DNA of 64,000 nt from Sphingomonas donggukensis. GTDB lineage: Bacteria; Pseudomonadota; Alphaproteobacteria; Sphingomonadales; Sphingomonadaceae. The notes below the pieces were generated by a model. The model did no database searches. It had not been told where the DNA came from and worked only from the letters and a program-made list of their open reading frames with translations. This document shows, one piece after another, positions 25,168 through 37,194 of this stretch; position 1 is the stretch's first letter; each line of letters starts with the position of its first letter. The position numbers were made by a program, and so were the translations under genes. Location: NCBI RefSeq assembly GCF_023674425.1, contig NZ_CP098401.1:2649501-2713500 (forward strand), read 5' to 3'.

Positions 25168-26433
25168 ATGCAGCCCGACCGCCAAGACCTTGCCTCCAGG
25201 ACCGACACCGCGCCCGTGCGCGCCGACGTCGTCATCGTCGGGGCGGGCCATGCCGGGGCGGCATGTGCGATTGCGCTCCGGCAGCAGGGCTTCCCCGGAT
25301 CGATCCTGGTGATCGGCGGCGAGGCCGAGCTTCCCTATGAGCGGCCCCCGCTGTCGAAGGAGTATCTGCAGGGCACCAGGCCGTTCGAGCGCATGCTGAT
25401 CCGGCCGCCCGCTTTCTGGCGCGAGCGCGCCGTCGATTTCCGGCTGGGGACGCAGGTGGTCGCGGTCGATGCGGCGGCGCGATCGGTGGCGACGGTGGCG
25501 GGCGATACGATCGGCTATGATACGCTCGTCTGGGCTGCCGGGGGCGCGCCGCGGCGGCTGGCGTGCGAGGGCGCGGGGCTGCCCGGCGTCCACACCGTCC
25601 GCACCCGCGCCGACGTCGACCGGATGCGCGCAGAGCTAGGCGCGGCGCAGCGTATCGCGGTGATCGGCGGCGGCTATATCGGGCTGGAGGCGGCGGCGGT
25701 CGTCGCGGGGATGGGCAAGCCGGTGGTGCTGATCGAGGCGCTCGACCGCGTGCTGTCGCGGGTCGCGGGGCCGGCGCTGTCGGCGTTCTTCGAACGCGCC
25801 CACCGTGCCCGCGGCGTCGAGATCCGCGTCGGTACGGCGGTGCAGCGGCTGGCGGGCGAGGCGCGCGTGACCGGGGTCGTACTGGCGGACGAAGCGGTCG
25901 TGCCGGCGGACCTGGTGGTCGTCGGCGTCGGCATCGCGCCCGCGGTCGCGCCGCTGCTGGCCGCCGGGGCGATCGGCGGCGACGGCGTGGAGGTCGATGC
26001 GCAGTGCCGCACCAGCCTGCCGCACGTCTTCGCGATCGGCGACTGCGCGCGCCACGCCAATCGCTATGCCGGGGGCGCCCGCATCCGCCTGGAATCGGTG
26101 CAGAATGCCAACGACCAGGCCGGGGTCGCCGCGCGCGCGATCGCTGGCGTGCCGGCCGCGTATGACGCGGTGCCGTGGTTCTGGTCGAACCAGTACGACC
26201 TGAAGCTCCAGACCGTCGGGTTGTCGACCGGCCACGACGCCGCCGTCGTGCGCGGCGATCCCGACGCCGCCGGCTTCTCGGTCGTGTATCTGAGGGAGGG
26301 GCGGGTGATCGCGCTCGACTGCGTCAACGCCGTGCGCGACTATGCGCAGGGTCGCAAGCTCGTCGAGGGCGGGGCGTCCCCCGATCCGGCGGCGCTGGCC
26401 GACACCGGCATTCCGTTGCGCGACCTCGCCTGA
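25168..26433 (+). CDS. FAD-dependent ferredoxin/rubredoxin reductase-type oxidoreductase
   Basis: The 421-residue flavoprotein has two dinucleotide-binding folds: FAD motif [21 protein letters not shown] near the N-terminus and an NAD(P) motif [17 protein letters not shown] in the middle. FAD contact FAIGDCARH and [11 protein letters not shown] follow, with a reductase C-terminal dimerisation domain ([16 protein letters not shown]). Such proteins pass electrons from NAD(P)H to ferredoxin or rubredoxin partners of P450s or dioxygenases. No ferredoxin or oxygenase is adjacent, so the partner is unknown. A fragment-like signal-peptide reading frame right after the stop has no start and was not annotated. 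Confidence 0.93.
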   Translation: MQPDRQDLASRTDTAPVRADVVIVGAGHAGAACAIALRQQGFPGSILVIGGEAELPYERPPLSKEYLQGTRPFERMLIRPPAFWRERAVDFRLGTQVVAVDAAARSVATVAGDTIGYDTLVWAAGGAPRRLACEGAGLPGVHTVRTRADVDRMRAELGAAQRIAVIGGGYIGLEAAAVVAGMGKPVVLIEALDRVLSRVAGPALSAFFERAHRARGVEIRVGTAVQRLAGEARVTGVVLADEAVVPADLVVVGVGIAPAVAPLLAAGAIGGDGVEVDAQCRTSLPHVFAIGDCARHANRYAGGARIRLESVQNANDQAGVAARAIAGVPAAYDAVPWFWSNQYDLKLQTVGLSTGHDAAVVRGDPDAAGFSVVYLREGRVIALDCVNAVRDYAQGRKLVEGGASPDPAALADTGIPLRDLA

Positions 26434-26594
26434 GGGCCGCCTGACAGAGTCGCAGACGATCGCGCGGGGGCTTGCCGCGGTCCTGCTGACCGGGGCGCCG
26501 GGCGCTGCCTTTGCGCAGGCCCGCGCTACGACCAGGGCCTGAGGGGCCCTGCCAACGCCCGCCAGCTCTGGCATCGCTTGCTTTCGGGCAGTCC

Positions 26595-27374
26595 TTACCA
26601 CCCGCGCCGGCGCCGCTGGGGCGGGGGCTCCTCGAAGTCCGCCGCGGTCATCTCGTTCACCCACTCGTGGTTCTCGACGATCTCCGAATCGACCGGGCGA
26701 CCCGCAGCGTCGCGGGAGGGGCGGAAGCGGAAGCGTTGGGTGATGAGGCGGCAGGTGGTCTGGTCGAGCAGGGGCACGCCGCTCGAACGGGTGATGCGGC
26801 AATTGCCGACGCGCCCGGTGGTGAGCACGGTGTAGCGCACGCCGACCACGCCACCGTTCGTCGTCTCGCGCAGGGCGTCGGGGAAGTCGCGGTCGCTCAT
26901 CCGCCCCCCGATCCAGCGCGGCGGCGTCTCGTCCCCGCCCGCGCCGTCGCCATCGCCGCCGTCGCCGCTACCGGTACCGTTGCCGACCCCGCCTGCACCG
27001 GTGCCCGGGCCTGCGATGTCGGCATAGCCGGTGCTGGCGTCCATGCCGATGCTGGGCGCGGGCGCCGTAACGACGGGCGGGGGGAAGATGATCTCGACCT
27101 TCGGCGCGACGATCTCGGTCGCGCGGGAGCGGAGGTTGGGCGGCGACGCGGCGCCCTCGGGCCGGTGCGAAGGGTTGGGGCGCTTCTCGACCTTCTGCAC
27201 CGGCGGCGGCGGCTTTGGCGGCGGCACGCTGAACAGCGCCAGATCCTCGCTCACCCCCTGCCGGACACTGACCGCGAGCCCCGCGATCAGCGCCCACAGC
27301 AACGCCGCCTGCAAGACGCCGGTGACGATCAGGGCGGGCAGGCGATCCCGCGCTTGGGGGCGATAGCTGGACAT
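26595..27374 (-). CDS. TonB-like energy transducer
   Basis: The 259-residue protein has one N-terminal membrane helix (about 14-37, ALIVTGVLQAALLWALIAGL), a Pro/Lys-rich periplasmic stretch (PPPKPPPPVQKVEKRP), a glycine-rich low-complexity linker (about 115-145), and a TonB C-terminal domain. The domain shows DFPDALRETTNGGVVGVRYTV and GRVGNCRITRSSG...LITQRFRFRPSRD. It would transmit proton-motive force to an outer-membrane receptor, perhaps the one at 47185. No ExbB/ExbD genes are near. Confidence 0.9.
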   Translation of the reverse strand: MSSYRPQARDRLPALIVTGVLQAALLWALIAGLAVSVRQGVSEDLALFSVPPPKPPPPVQKVEKRPNPSHRPEGAASPPNLRSRATEIVAPKVEIIFPPPVVTAPAPSIGMDASTGYADIAGPGTGAGGVGNGTGSGDGGDGDGAGGDETPPRWIGGRMSDRDFPDALRETTNGGVVGVRYTVLTTGRVGNCRITRSSGVPLLDQTTCRLITQRFRFRPSRDAAGRPVDSEIVENHEWVNEMTAADFEEPPPQRRRRGW

Positions 27375-27419
27375 CGGTTCTGCGCCAGTAAACGCGCGAA
27401 ACTGAATAAAGGCTGGGTG

Positions 27420-28367
27420 TCAGGCGCCCGCGGACGTCAGCCGGTCGAGCTGGTCCTTGGACAGCGTCACGTCCCACGCACCGGTCAGCTCGCGCAGTTG
27501 TTCGACGCTGGTCGCGCTCGCGATCGGGGCGGTGACGCCGGGCTGCGCCATCAGCCAGGCGAGCGCGATCTGGGCGAGCGTCGCGCCGGTCTCGGCGGCG
27601 ACCGCGTCCATCGCCGCCAGCACCGCGCCGCCCTTGCCCTCCAGCAACTCGGTCATCCGTCCGCCGCGTACGCTTTTGCCGAGGTCGTCGGAGGAGCGAT
27701 ACTTGCCGGTCAGGAAGCCAGAGGCCAGGCCATAGTACGGAAGCACCGCAATGTTGTGCTCGATGCAATAATCCTGCAGCTCGCCCTCGAACTTGCGGCG
27801 GCTGACGAGGTTATATTCGGGCTGGAGCACGCGGTAATGCGGCAGCTTGGCGCCCTGTGCGATATCGTTCGCCGATTTCAGCCGCATCGCATGGAAATTG
27901 GACGCGCCGACGAGGCGAACCTTGCCGGCATCGACCAGCCGCCCGAACGCTTCGAGCACCGCATCCTGCGGTACCGCATCGTCGTCCTGGTGCGCATAAT
28001 AAAGATCGATGCGATCGGTCCCGAGCCGCCTCAGAGACGCCTCGACCGCGGCGGCGATGCGCGTCGGCGCCAGCTTTTCGCCGCCGTCGCCGGGCAGCAT
28101 GCCGACCTTCGTCGCCAGCAGCACCGCGTCGCGCTTGCCCGATCGTTTCAGCCAGCGCCCGATCACGCCTTCGGATTCGCCGCCGCTGTGGCCCGGCACC
28201 CACGCCGAATAGACGTCGGCGGTGTCGATCATCGTGCCGCCAGCATCGACGAAGGCATCGAGGATCGCGAAGCTCGTCGCCTCGTCCGCCGTCCAGCCGA
28301 AGACGTTGCCGCCAAGCACCAGCGGTGCGATCTCGAGGTCGGTCGATCCCAGCCGGCGCGGCGTCAC
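27420..28367 (-). CDS. Aldo/keto reductase
   Basis: The 315-residue TIM-barrel protein shows the family pattern RLGSTDLEIAPLVLGGNVFGW, the catalytic aspartate/tyrosine region DTADVYSAW, lysine in LLATKVG, LGTDRIDLYYAHQDD, and VGASNFHA with NADPH-binding residues at the C-terminus. The substrate is unknown; it resembles the YajO/YghZ-like group. GTG 28367 shares bases with the upstream stop (GTGA) and has GGGAA eight bases ahead; the frame further upstream is Arg-rich noise. Confidence 0.92.
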   Translation of the reverse strand: MTPRRLGSTDLEIAPLVLGGNVFGWTADEATSFAILDAFVDAGGTMIDTADVYSAWVPGHSGGESEGVIGRWLKRSGKRDAVLLATKVGMLPGDGGEKLAPTRIAAAVEASLRRLGTDRIDLYYAHQDDDAVPQDAVLEAFGRLVDAGKVRLVGASNFHAMRLKSANDIAQGAKLPHYRVLQPEYNLVSRRKFEGELQDYCIEHNIAVLPYYGLASGFLTGKYRSSDDLGKSVRGGRMTELLEGKGGAVLAAMDAVAAETGATLAQIALAWLMAQPGVTAPIASATSVEQLRELTGAWDVTLSKDQLDRLTSAGA

Positions 28368-28549
28368 GAGGCATTCCCTTCGCTGGTCACCGCGTTGATC
28401 TCGATCGCATTGGCGTCGAGCATCGCGGCGGCGTCGTTGAGTTCCTGCGCCTCGCTCGCGCTGATCCCGCCGGGATCGGCGTCGTCCGCCCGCCCGCACC
28501 CTGCGATCAGCAGGGCAAGGGCCGGCACGGCGAGGCGCAGGGTGCTCAT
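28364..28549 (-). CDS. Small lipoprotein
   Basis: The 61-residue protein has an N-terminal signal with lipobox LIAG-C (cysteine 18) and a short acidic, Ala- and Asn-rich mature part. Its stop overlaps the aldo/keto reductase start, and it begins directly after the stop of the next lipoprotein gene, so the three form a tight transcription unit. Function unknown. Confidence 0.72.
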   Translation of the reverse strand: MSTLRLAVPALALLIAGCGRADDADPGGISASEAQELNDAAAMLDANAIEINAVTSEGNAS

Positions 28550-28861
28550 TTAGTCGCGGATCGAGTTGCCGGCCGCGGTCAGCGCGTTGCCGGTCGCGTC
28601 GGCTGCGCGGTCGGCGGCATTCGCGGTCGCATCGCCGGCGCGGTCGAGTGCGGCACCGGTGCGGTCGGCGGCGTTTTCTGCCGAAGTGACGGCCTGGTCG
28701 GTCGCGGCGTCGACGTCCGAAGCGGCTTCGCCCATCGTGGCGTTGGCGTCGGCAGCGGCGTTGTCCATGTCGTTGGCCATCGAATCCTGGGTCTTCTCGC
28801 TGCAGGCGGCGAGGCCGAAGGCGGCGGCGAGGGCAAGCGGCAGTACGATCGACTTCTTCAT
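28550..28861 (-). CDS. Alanine-rich lipoprotein with amphipathic repeats
   Basis: The 103-residue protein has a Lys-rich signal start, lipobox LAA-C near residue 19 and a mature part of repeating AADxAGxALDRAGDATANAADR-like units, predicted as long amphipathic helices. It resembles small alanine-rich stress or entericidin-like lipoproteins, but no family is certain. ATG 28861 is preceded by AAGGGAATTTCTGAC, a good ribosome-binding site; a start eight codons upstream is possible. It is divergent from the ArsR-type regulator with the palindrome between. Confidence 0.78.
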   Translation of the reverse strand: MKKSIVLPLALAAAFGLAACSEKTQDSMANDMDNAAADANATMGEAASDVDAATDQAVTSAENAADRTGAALDRAGDATANAADRAADATGNALTAAGNSIRD

Positions 28862-28946
28862 GTCAGAAATTCCCTTTTTCATGTGAACTGGGGTCCGCAA
28901 CGCTAGACGACCCAGAAGGGTGCGACAAGCGCGCGCGATTGACCGC

Positions 28947-28966
28947 ATATAAAGATATCTTTATAT
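28947..28966. promoter_or_regulatory. 20-bp perfect palindrome, probable ArsR-type operator
   Basis: ATATAAAGATATCTTTATAT is a perfect inverted repeat 12 bases before the regulator's start and within the divergent gap to the lipoprotein gene. Both its AT-richness and its place suggest it is the binding site of the ArsR-like protein encoded next, regulating the metF-metH operon and itself. Related palindromes are known for SAM/SAH-responsive ArsR regulators. Confidence 0.75.
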
Positions 28967-28978
28967 CTCCATGTCCCG

Positions 28979-29947
28979 ATGACCACCGCACTCGACATCT
29001 TCCGGGCTCTTGCCGACGCCACCCGCCTGCGCATCCTGGCGCTGCTGCGGTCGATGGAGCTGTCGGTGGGCGAACTGGCGCAGGTGCTGGGGCAAAGCCA
29101 GCCCCGGGTCAGCCGGCATGTGAAGATCTTGTGCGACGCCGGGCTTGCCGAGCGGCGCAAGGAAGGCAGCTGGGTGTTCGTGGCACTGGGCGAAGCGGAA
29201 CGGGTCGATCCCGTGCTCGACGCGCTCGACCAGTGGCACCTTGCCGAAACCGATCACTGGGCGATCGCCGACAGCGCGCGGCTGGCCGCAGTGCGTGCCG
29301 ACCGCGCGGCGTCGGCGGCGGAATGGTTCGAGGCGCACGCCCGCGAATGGGACGCGATCCGCTCGCTCCATGTTGCCGAGGACCAGGTCGAAGCGGCGAT
29401 GGCGCGGGTGCTGGGCGTCGATGGCAGCGATGCCGTGCCGCTCGGACGGATCATCGACATCGGCACCGGCACCGGGCGCATGCTGGAGCTGTTCGCCCCG
29501 CGCGCCGACCGCGCGCTCGGCATCGACCGGTCGTCGGAGATGCTGCGGCTAGCGCGCGCGAAGCTGCACGGACAGCCAAATGCCGACCTGCGCCAGGCCG
29601 ATCTCTACGCGCTGCCGATGGCGGATGCGGAGGCCGATCTGGCGATCCTGCACCACGTCCTGCATTTCGCGCAGCAGCCGGGTGCCGCGATCGGTGAGGC
29701 GGCGCGGGTGCTGCGCGCCGGCGGGCGGCTGCTGATCGCCGATTTCGCGCCGCACGACCGCGAGGAGCTGCGCCTGCGCGACGCGCATACGCGCCTGGGC
29801 TTCTCCGACGATCAGCTGCTCGGCTGGTTCGAGGCCGCGGGCCTGGCGCCGGTGCAGGTCGAAACGCTGGAGGGCGGCGAACTGACCGTGAAACTATGGC
29901 TGGCGCGCAAGGTCGCGACCGGCATGAAAGAGGTGAAGGCAGCGTGA
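28979..29947 (+). CDS. ArsR-family regulator fused to SAM methyltransferase domain
   Basis: The 322-residue protein has an ArsR-like winged helix (about 1-90; LADATRLRILALLRSMELSVGELAQVLGQSQPRVSRHVKIL) and a class I methyltransferase domain (about 130-300; motif I IIDIGTGTGRML, then DLAILHHVLHF). This fusion typically precedes metF/metH in alphaproteobacteria. The SAM-binding half may sense SAM or SAH and so tie the operon to methyl supply. No metal-binding cysteines of true ArsR proteins are in the helix. The stop overlaps metF as GTGA. Confidence 0.9.
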   Translation: MTTALDIFRALADATRLRILALLRSMELSVGELAQVLGQSQPRVSRHVKILCDAGLAERRKEGSWVFVALGEAERVDPVLDALDQWHLAETDHWAIADSARLAAVRADRAASAAEWFEAHAREWDAIRSLHVAEDQVEAAMARVLGVDGSDAVPLGRIIDIGTGTGRMLELFAPRADRALGIDRSSEMLRLARAKLHGQPNADLRQADLYALPMADAEADLAILHHVLHFAQQPGAAIGEAARVLRAGGRLLIADFAPHDREELRLRDAHTRLGFSDDQLLGWFEAAGLAPVQVETLEGGELTVKLWLARKVATGMKEVKAA

Positions 29948-30912
29948 CATTATCCCTGGGCCAGCTGGAAGAAGCGCGTCGCGCCCAAGCCGACCATGAC
30001 AGCGCGATCGCGCTGAACGCGCCGCTGTTCGCCGATGTCGCCGGCGACGCACAGGTGAGTTTCGAATTCTTCCCGCCCAAGACCGAGAAGATGGAAGCGA
30101 CGCTGTGGGAGTCGGTGCAGACATTGAGCCCGCTTGCCCCGCGCTTCGTGTCGGTCACCTACGGCGCCGGCGGCACCACGCGAGAGCGCACCCACGCGAC
30201 CGTCGCCCGCATCGCGCGGGAAACGAACATTCCGGCGGCGGCGCATCTGACCTGCGTCGAGGCGACGCGCGAGGAAATCGACGCGGTCGCAAACGATTAC
30301 TGGGAAGCCGGCGTGCGCCACATCGTCGCGCTGCGCGGCGATCCGCCGACGGCGGGCACGAAATTCGTGTCGCCGGCGGGCGGCTACGAGAACGCCGCCG
30401 CGCTGGTCGCGGGGCTGAAGCGGCTGCACCCGTTCGAAATCTCGGTCGCCGCCTATCCCGAATGCCACCCGGATTCGCCCGACGCCGGCCATGACCTCGA
30501 CAATCTGAAGCGCAAGCTGGACGCGGGCGCCAGCCGCGCGATCACGCAATTCTTCTTCGAGCCCGAAACCTTCTTCCGCTTCCGCGACGCGGTGGCGGCG
30601 GCGGGGATTTCGGCGGAGATCGTGCCGGGCATCATGCCGGTAATGAGCTTCGCCAGCGTCGTCCGCATGTCGGCGATGTGCGGTACGGACGTGCCGGCAT
30701 GGATGGGCCGGCTGTTCGAGGGGCTGGACGACCGCCCCGCCGCGCGCCAGCTGGTCGCCGCGACCGTCGCCGCCGAACTCTGCCGCAAGCTCTATGCCGG
30801 CGGCGAGCGCGCGTTTCACTTCTACACGCTCAACCGCGCCGAGCTGTCCTACGCGATCTGCCATCTGCTGGGCATTCGCCCCGACCCCGCGCTTGAGGAG
30901 ACAGCAGCATGA
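29944..30912 (+). CDS. metF: Methylenetetrahydrofolate reductase
   Basis: The 322-residue flavoenzyme reduces 5,10-methylene-THF to 5-methyl-THF for methionine synthesis. It shows SFEFFPPKTEK, FVSVTYGAGGTTRERTH, HLTCVEATREEI, VALRGDPP and the GASRAITQFFFEPETFFRF segment. GTG 29944 overlaps the previous stop; it lacks the typical leading methionine signature but the downstream family homology is exact. Its last bases overlap the metH-1 start as ATGA. Confidence 0.96.
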   Translation: MTLSLGQLEEARRAQADHDSAIALNAPLFADVAGDAQVSFEFFPPKTEKMEATLWESVQTLSPLAPRFVSVTYGAGGTTRERTHATVARIARETNIPAAAHLTCVEATREEIDAVANDYWEAGVRHIVALRGDPPTAGTKFVSPAGGYENAAALVAGLKRLHPFEISVAAYPECHPDSPDAGHDLDNLKRKLDAGASRAITQFFFEPETFFRFRDAVAAAGISAEIVPGIMPVMSFASVVRMSAMCGTDVPAWMGRLFEGLDDRPAARQLVAATVAAELCRKLYAGGERAFHFYTLNRAELSYAICHLLGIRPDPALEETAA

Positions 30913-31958
30913 CCACTCCCCGCGAACGCCTGCTGGCGCAGGCCGCCAAGCGCATCCTCATCACCGATGGCGCCTTCGGGACCGAGATCCAGAACTGGAA
31001 GCTGTCGGAGGGCGATTACGCCGGCACGCTCGGCCTGACCCACGACCAGAAGGGCAACAACGACATACTGGCGATCACGAAGCCGGACGTGCCCGAGACG
31101 ATCACCCGCGCGTACCTCGACGCCGGGTCGGACATCGTGTCGACCAACACCTTTTCGGCGAATGTCATCAGTCAGGCCGACTATGGCGCCGAGGCGCTGG
31201 TGCGCGAGATTAATGTCGAGAGCGCAAAGATCGCGCGCCGCCTGGCCGACGAATATGAAGCCCGCGACGGGCGCCCGCGCTTTGTCGCCGGGGCGATCGG
31301 GCCGACCAACAAGACGCTGTCGCTTTCGCCGGACGTCAACGACCCCGGCTTCCGCGAGATCGACTTCGATTTTCTGAAGGGCGTGTACCGCGACCAGACT
31401 GATGCATTGGTCGAGGGCGGGGCCGATTTCATCCTGATCGAGACAGTGTTCGACACGCTGAACGCCAAGGCCGGCGTGATGGCGGTGCTGGAGGCGCAGG
31501 AGGCTCTCGGCCGCGACCTGCCGATCATGCTGTCGATGACGCTGACCGATCTTTCAGGCCGCAACCTCAGCGGCCACACGGTCGAGGCGTTCTGGCACGC
31601 GGTGCGCCATGCAAAGCCGGTGACGATCGGGCTCAACTGCTCGTTCGGCGCGGAACAGCTGCGCCCGCATGTGAAGACGCTAGCCGGCATCGCCGACACG
31701 CTCATCATGGTCTATCCGAACGCCGGCTTGCCCAACGAACTCGGCGCCTATGACGAACTGCCCGAGACGACCGCGGCGCTGGTGCGCGAGTGGGCCGATG
31801 CGGGGCAGGTCAACATCCTCGGCGGCTGCTGCGGTTCGACGCCCGCGCATATCAAGGCGATAGCGGACACCGTGCGCGGCCTGTCGCCGCGGGTGCCGGC
31901 CAGCCCGGAGGTCCGCACGCGGCTGGCGGGCCTCGAGCCGTTCACGATGGCGGCGTAG
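30909..31958 (+). CDS. metH: Methionine synthase, homocysteine-binding module (split MetH, part 1)
   Basis: The 349-residue protein is the zinc-containing homocysteine-binding domain of cobalamin-dependent methionine synthase: [11 protein letters not shown] at the start, GLNCSFG and a GGCCGSTP near the end, whose three cysteines bind zinc. It ends after this domain; the pterin, cobalamin and activation domains are in the next gene. Both parts have clean starts and stops, so this is a genuine split gene as known in several alphaproteobacteria. ATGA overlap couples it to metF. Confidence 0.95.
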   Translation: MTTPRERLLAQAAKRILITDGAFGTEIQNWKLSEGDYAGTLGLTHDQKGNNDILAITKPDVPETITRAYLDAGSDIVSTNTFSANVISQADYGAEALVREINVESAKIARRLADEYEARDGRPRFVAGAIGPTNKTLSLSPDVNDPGFREIDFDFLKGVYRDQTDALVEGGADFILIETVFDTLNAKAGVMAVLEAQEALGRDLPIMLSMTLTDLSGRNLSGHTVEAFWHAVRHAKPVTIGLNCSFGAEQLRPHVKTLAGIADTLIMVYPNAGLPNELGAYDELPETTAALVREWADAGQVNILGGCCGSTPAHIKAIADTVRGLSPRVPASPEVRTRLAGLEPFTMAA

Positions 31959-31965
31959 AAATATT

Positions 31966-32092
31966 CCTCCCCGCTCGCGGGGAGGGGGACCGTGCGAAGC
32001 ATGGTGGAGGGGGCTCTCCACCAGCGATGACTTTTGTGGAGAGCCCCCTCCACCGCTCTGCGAGCGGTTCCCCTCCCCGTGCCGGGGAGGAT
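31966..32092. repeat. Intergenic repeat with strong hairpin between the metH genes
   Basis: At its core GGTGGAGGGGGCTCTCCAC (32003-32021) pairs perfectly with GTGGAGAGCCCCCTCCACC (32036-32054), a 19-bp stem with a 14-base loop. Smaller hairpins CTCCCCGC/GCGGGGAG (about 31968-31985) and CCCCGTGCCGGGG (32076-32088) flank it. It is an interspersed element by style and fills the whole 145-base gap. Confidence 0.75.
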
Positions 32093-32103
32093 TTGAGAGT
32101 GAC

Positions 32104-34758
<2,655 letters not shown>

Positions 34759-34870
34759 GGGGCAGCGGCGCCTGAACCCGCAAGGGGCGGCGGCGCCCTC
34801 CCCGCGACCGGGCCTGATGTGCGCAGCGGGGAGGAGCCGCGCCCCGGCACGGGCTCGACAGGCCTCGTTG

Positions 34871-34885
34871 GAACATATATAGAAC
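34871..34885 (+). promoter_or_regulatory. LexA (SOS) box, GAAC-N7-GAAC
   Basis: GAACATATATAGAAC fits the alphaproteobacterial LexA consensus GAAC-N7-GAAC exactly. It lies 28 bases upstream of the GFA-family gene start, an effective place for repression. No other gene is divergent here, so the GFA gene would be the regulated one. Confidence 0.7.
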
Positions 34886-34913
34886 GTATCGACTCGATCG
34901 GGGAGGCGAAACG

Positions 34914-35312
34914 ATGCCCACGGGACAATGCCACTGCGGAGCCATCCGCTATGAGATGCCCGCCGACGTCGCCTATCACGCGCTGTGCCATTGCACCGAT
35001 TGCCGCCGCGCGACCGGCGCGCCGGTCGTCGCATGGGCGCTGGTACCGCGCGACGCGGTGACGATCACCGGCACGCCCAGCGTCTATGCGTCCTCGACCA
35101 CTGCGCAGCGCCATTTCTGCGGCGCGTGCGGGACCAGCCTGTTCTACACCAACGAGACGATCTTTCCGGGCATGATCGACGTGCAGACCGCGACGCTCGA
35201 CGACCCCGATGCCATCCCGCTCGGCATCCAGGTCCAGACCGCGGAGGAAATCGGCTGGATGAAGACCGCGCACGCCGTGCCGCGGTTCGAACGCTACCCG
35301 CTGGCGCCCTAG
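34914..35312 (+). CDS. GFA-family protein (glutathione-dependent formaldehyde-activating fold)
   Basis: The 132-residue protein shows the GFA/Mss4-like cysteine pattern: GQCHCGAIRY, then CHCTDCRRATGAPVVAW, and HFCGACGTSLFY, giving zinc-binding cysteine sets. GFA proteins were proposed to form S-hydroxymethylglutathione, but most homologues have unknown substrates. ATG 34914 follows GGGGAGGCGAAACG. Just upstream is a LexA box, an unusual association. Confidence 0.93.
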   Translation: MPTGQCHCGAIRYEMPADVAYHALCHCTDCRRATGAPVVAWALVPRDAVTITGTPSVYASSTTAQRHFCGACGTSLFYTNETIFPGMIDVQTATLDDPDAIPLGIQVQTAEEIGWMKTAHAVPRFERYPLAP

Positions 35313-35392
35313 CGCGGGCTCCACGGACAAACCCCCTCGAACAATCGGCGCGGCACGCTATCGTGCGCCGGCAGCGAGCTGGGGGAGAGGGC

Positions 35393-36802
35393 ATGACGAC
35401 GGCAGCAGGGGAGCGGGTGAACCTCGCCTTCATCGGCGCGATCGTGGCGGTGGCGACGATCGGCGGGTTCATGTTCGGATACGACAGCGGCGTCATCAAC
35501 GGGACACAGGACGGGCTGGAGCGCGCGTTCGACCTGTCGAAGCTCGGCACCGGGCTGAACGTCGGCGCGATCCTGGTCGGGTGCGCGATCGGTGCGTTCG
35601 CGGCGGGACGGCTGGCCGACATGATCGGGCGGCGCACGGTGATGATGATCGCGGCGCTGCTGTTCCTCGTCTCCGCCTTCGCCGCGGGCGCCGCGCCCAG
35701 CTCGATCGTCTTCATCGTCGCGCGCGTCATCGGCGGCTTCGGGGTGGGTGCGGCAAGCGTGCTGTCCCCGGTCTACATCTCCGAAGTCACGCCCGCCGGC
35801 ATCCGGGGGCGGCTGTCGAGCGTGCAGCAGATCATGATTATCGCCGGGCTCACCGGGGCGTTCGTCGCCAATTACGTGCTCGCCCACACCGCGGGCGGCT
35901 CGACCGCGCCCCTGTGGCTCGGCTACCCCGCGTGGCGGTGGATGTTCTGGATGCAGGCGATCCCCGCCGCCGTCTATTTCCTGGCGCTAACGCTAATCCC
36001 CGAAAGCCCGCGCTATCTGGTCGCCAAGGGCCGCGATGCCGAAGCGGAAGCGATCATGGCGCGGCTGTTCGGCGCGCGCGAGGCGGCGCGCAAGGTGGCC
36101 GAGATCCGCGCCTCGCTCGCCGCCGACCATCACCGCCCGCGGCTGTCCGACCTGGTCGACCGCGCGTCGGGCCGGGTCCGCCCGCTCGTCTGGGCGGGCA
36201 TCGGCATCGCCGTGTTCCAGCAGCTCGTCGGCATCAACATCGTCTTCTACTACGGCGCGGTGCTGTGGCAGTCGGTCGGCTTCAGCGAGAACGACGCGCT
36301 GCTCATCAACATCCTGTCGGGCACGCTCTCGATCCTCGCCTGCCTCGGCACGATCGCGGTGATCGACCGCATTGGGCGCAAGCCGCTGCTGCTGATCGGG
36401 TCGGCGGGCATGGCAGTGACGCTGGCGGCGATGGCGGCGTGTTTCTCGACCGCGACGCTGGTCGACGGGTCGCTGCGCCTGTCGGACGGCACCGGCACGA
36501 TCGCGCTGGTCGCGGCCAACGCCTATGTGGTGTTCTTCAACGGCAGCTGGGGCCCGGTGATGTGGGTGATGCTGGGGGAGATGTTCCCGAACCAGATCCG
36601 CGGGTCGGCGCTGGCGGTGGCGGGCTTCGCGCAGTGGATCGCCAATTTCGCGATCAGCGTGTCGTTTCCGGCGCTCGCCGCGGGGATCGGCCTGCCGGTC
36701 ACCTACGGCTTCTACGCGGCGGCGGCGCTCGTGTCCTTCTTCTTCGTGCGCGCGATGGTGACCGAGACGCGGGGCCGCGAGCTGGAGGACATGCCGGGCT
36801 AG
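35393..36802 (+). CDS. MFS sugar porter
   Basis: The 469-residue membrane protein has about 12 transmembrane helices and sugar porter signatures: GGFMFGYDSGVINGTQ in helix 1, GRLADMIGRRTVMM, then PESPRYLVAKGR after helix 6, GINIVFYYGAVLW in helix 7, and the helix 10-11 WGPVMWVMLGEMFPNQIRG. It imports a monosaccharide by proton symport. It may act with the nearby glycosidases, but it is separated from them by three other genes. ATG 35393 follows GGGGGAGAGGGC. Confidence 0.95.
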   Translation: MTTAAGERVNLAFIGAIVAVATIGGFMFGYDSGVINGTQDGLERAFDLSKLGTGLNVGAILVGCAIGAFAAGRLADMIGRRTVMMIAALLFLVSAFAAGAAPSSIVFIVARVIGGFGVGAASVLSPVYISEVTPAGIRGRLSSVQQIMIIAGLTGAFVANYVLAHTAGGSTAPLWLGYPAWRWMFWMQAIPAAVYFLALTLIPESPRYLVAKGRDAEAEAIMARLFGAREAARKVAEIRASLAADHHRPRLSDLVDRASGRVRPLVWAGIGIAVFQQLVGINIVFYYGAVLWQSVGFSENDALLINILSGTLSILACLGTIAVIDRIGRKPLLLIGSAGMAVTLAAMAACFSTATLVDGSLRLSDGTGTIALVAANAYVVFFNGSWGPVMWVMLGEMFPNQIRGSALAVAGFAQWIANFAISVSFPALAAGIGLPVTYGFYAAAALVSFFFVRAMVTETRGRELEDMPG

Positions 36803-37194
36803 AACCGGCGGGCGAGCCGCATCTGCCAGAGCAGCAGGGCGGGCGCGATGCCGAGTTCGATCACCAGCCCGATCTGGTGGCCGAGCGACGGCACGCCCGC
36901 GCTCGCCAGCGACCACAGCCGCGACAGGCCGCCCGCGACCGTCAGCAGGCACAGCAGCTGCAACCGCGCGCCCTTGCGCTCGATCCGCGGGATGCAGCTG
37001 ACGTAGAGCAGCAGCTTGGCGAGGAAGATGCCGGCGAGATAGTGGAAATGGCTGTCGAGATCGACCGGCACGACCGGCGGGTGGCCCAGGAAATGCGGCC
37101 CCTGCACGACGCCCGCGATCGCCGCGGTGAACGGCAGCACCAGGACCAGCGACAGCGTGATCTGCAGCGCCAGCTTCTCGCTCTCGCGCCTCAT
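36799..37194 (-). CDS. DUF4345-like small membrane protein
   Basis: The 131-residue protein has four predicted membrane segments (about 10-28, 50-66, 75-95, 105-122) and reads HFHYLAGIFLAKLLLYVSCIPRIERKG in the middle, a pattern seen in DUF4345 proteins. Function unknown. Its start overlaps the upstream DUF2721 gene's stop as ATGA. The 3' end overlaps the MFS gene by four bases, tail to tail. ATG 37194 was chosen over the much longer upstream open frame. Confidence 0.75.
   Translation of the reverse strand: MRRESEKLALQITLSLVLVLPFTAAIAGVVQGPHFLGHPPVVPVDLDSHFHYLAGIFLAKLLLYVSCIPRIERKGARLQLLCLLTVAGGLSRLWSLASAGVPSLGHQIGLVIELGIAPALLLWQMRLARRF

Noticed and set aside
26434..26594. Small secreted protein gene after the FAD reductase
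   Set aside because: The frame carries a signal-like LLTGAPGAAFAQ but has no start codon of its own and ends after a few residues; it is at most a remnant.
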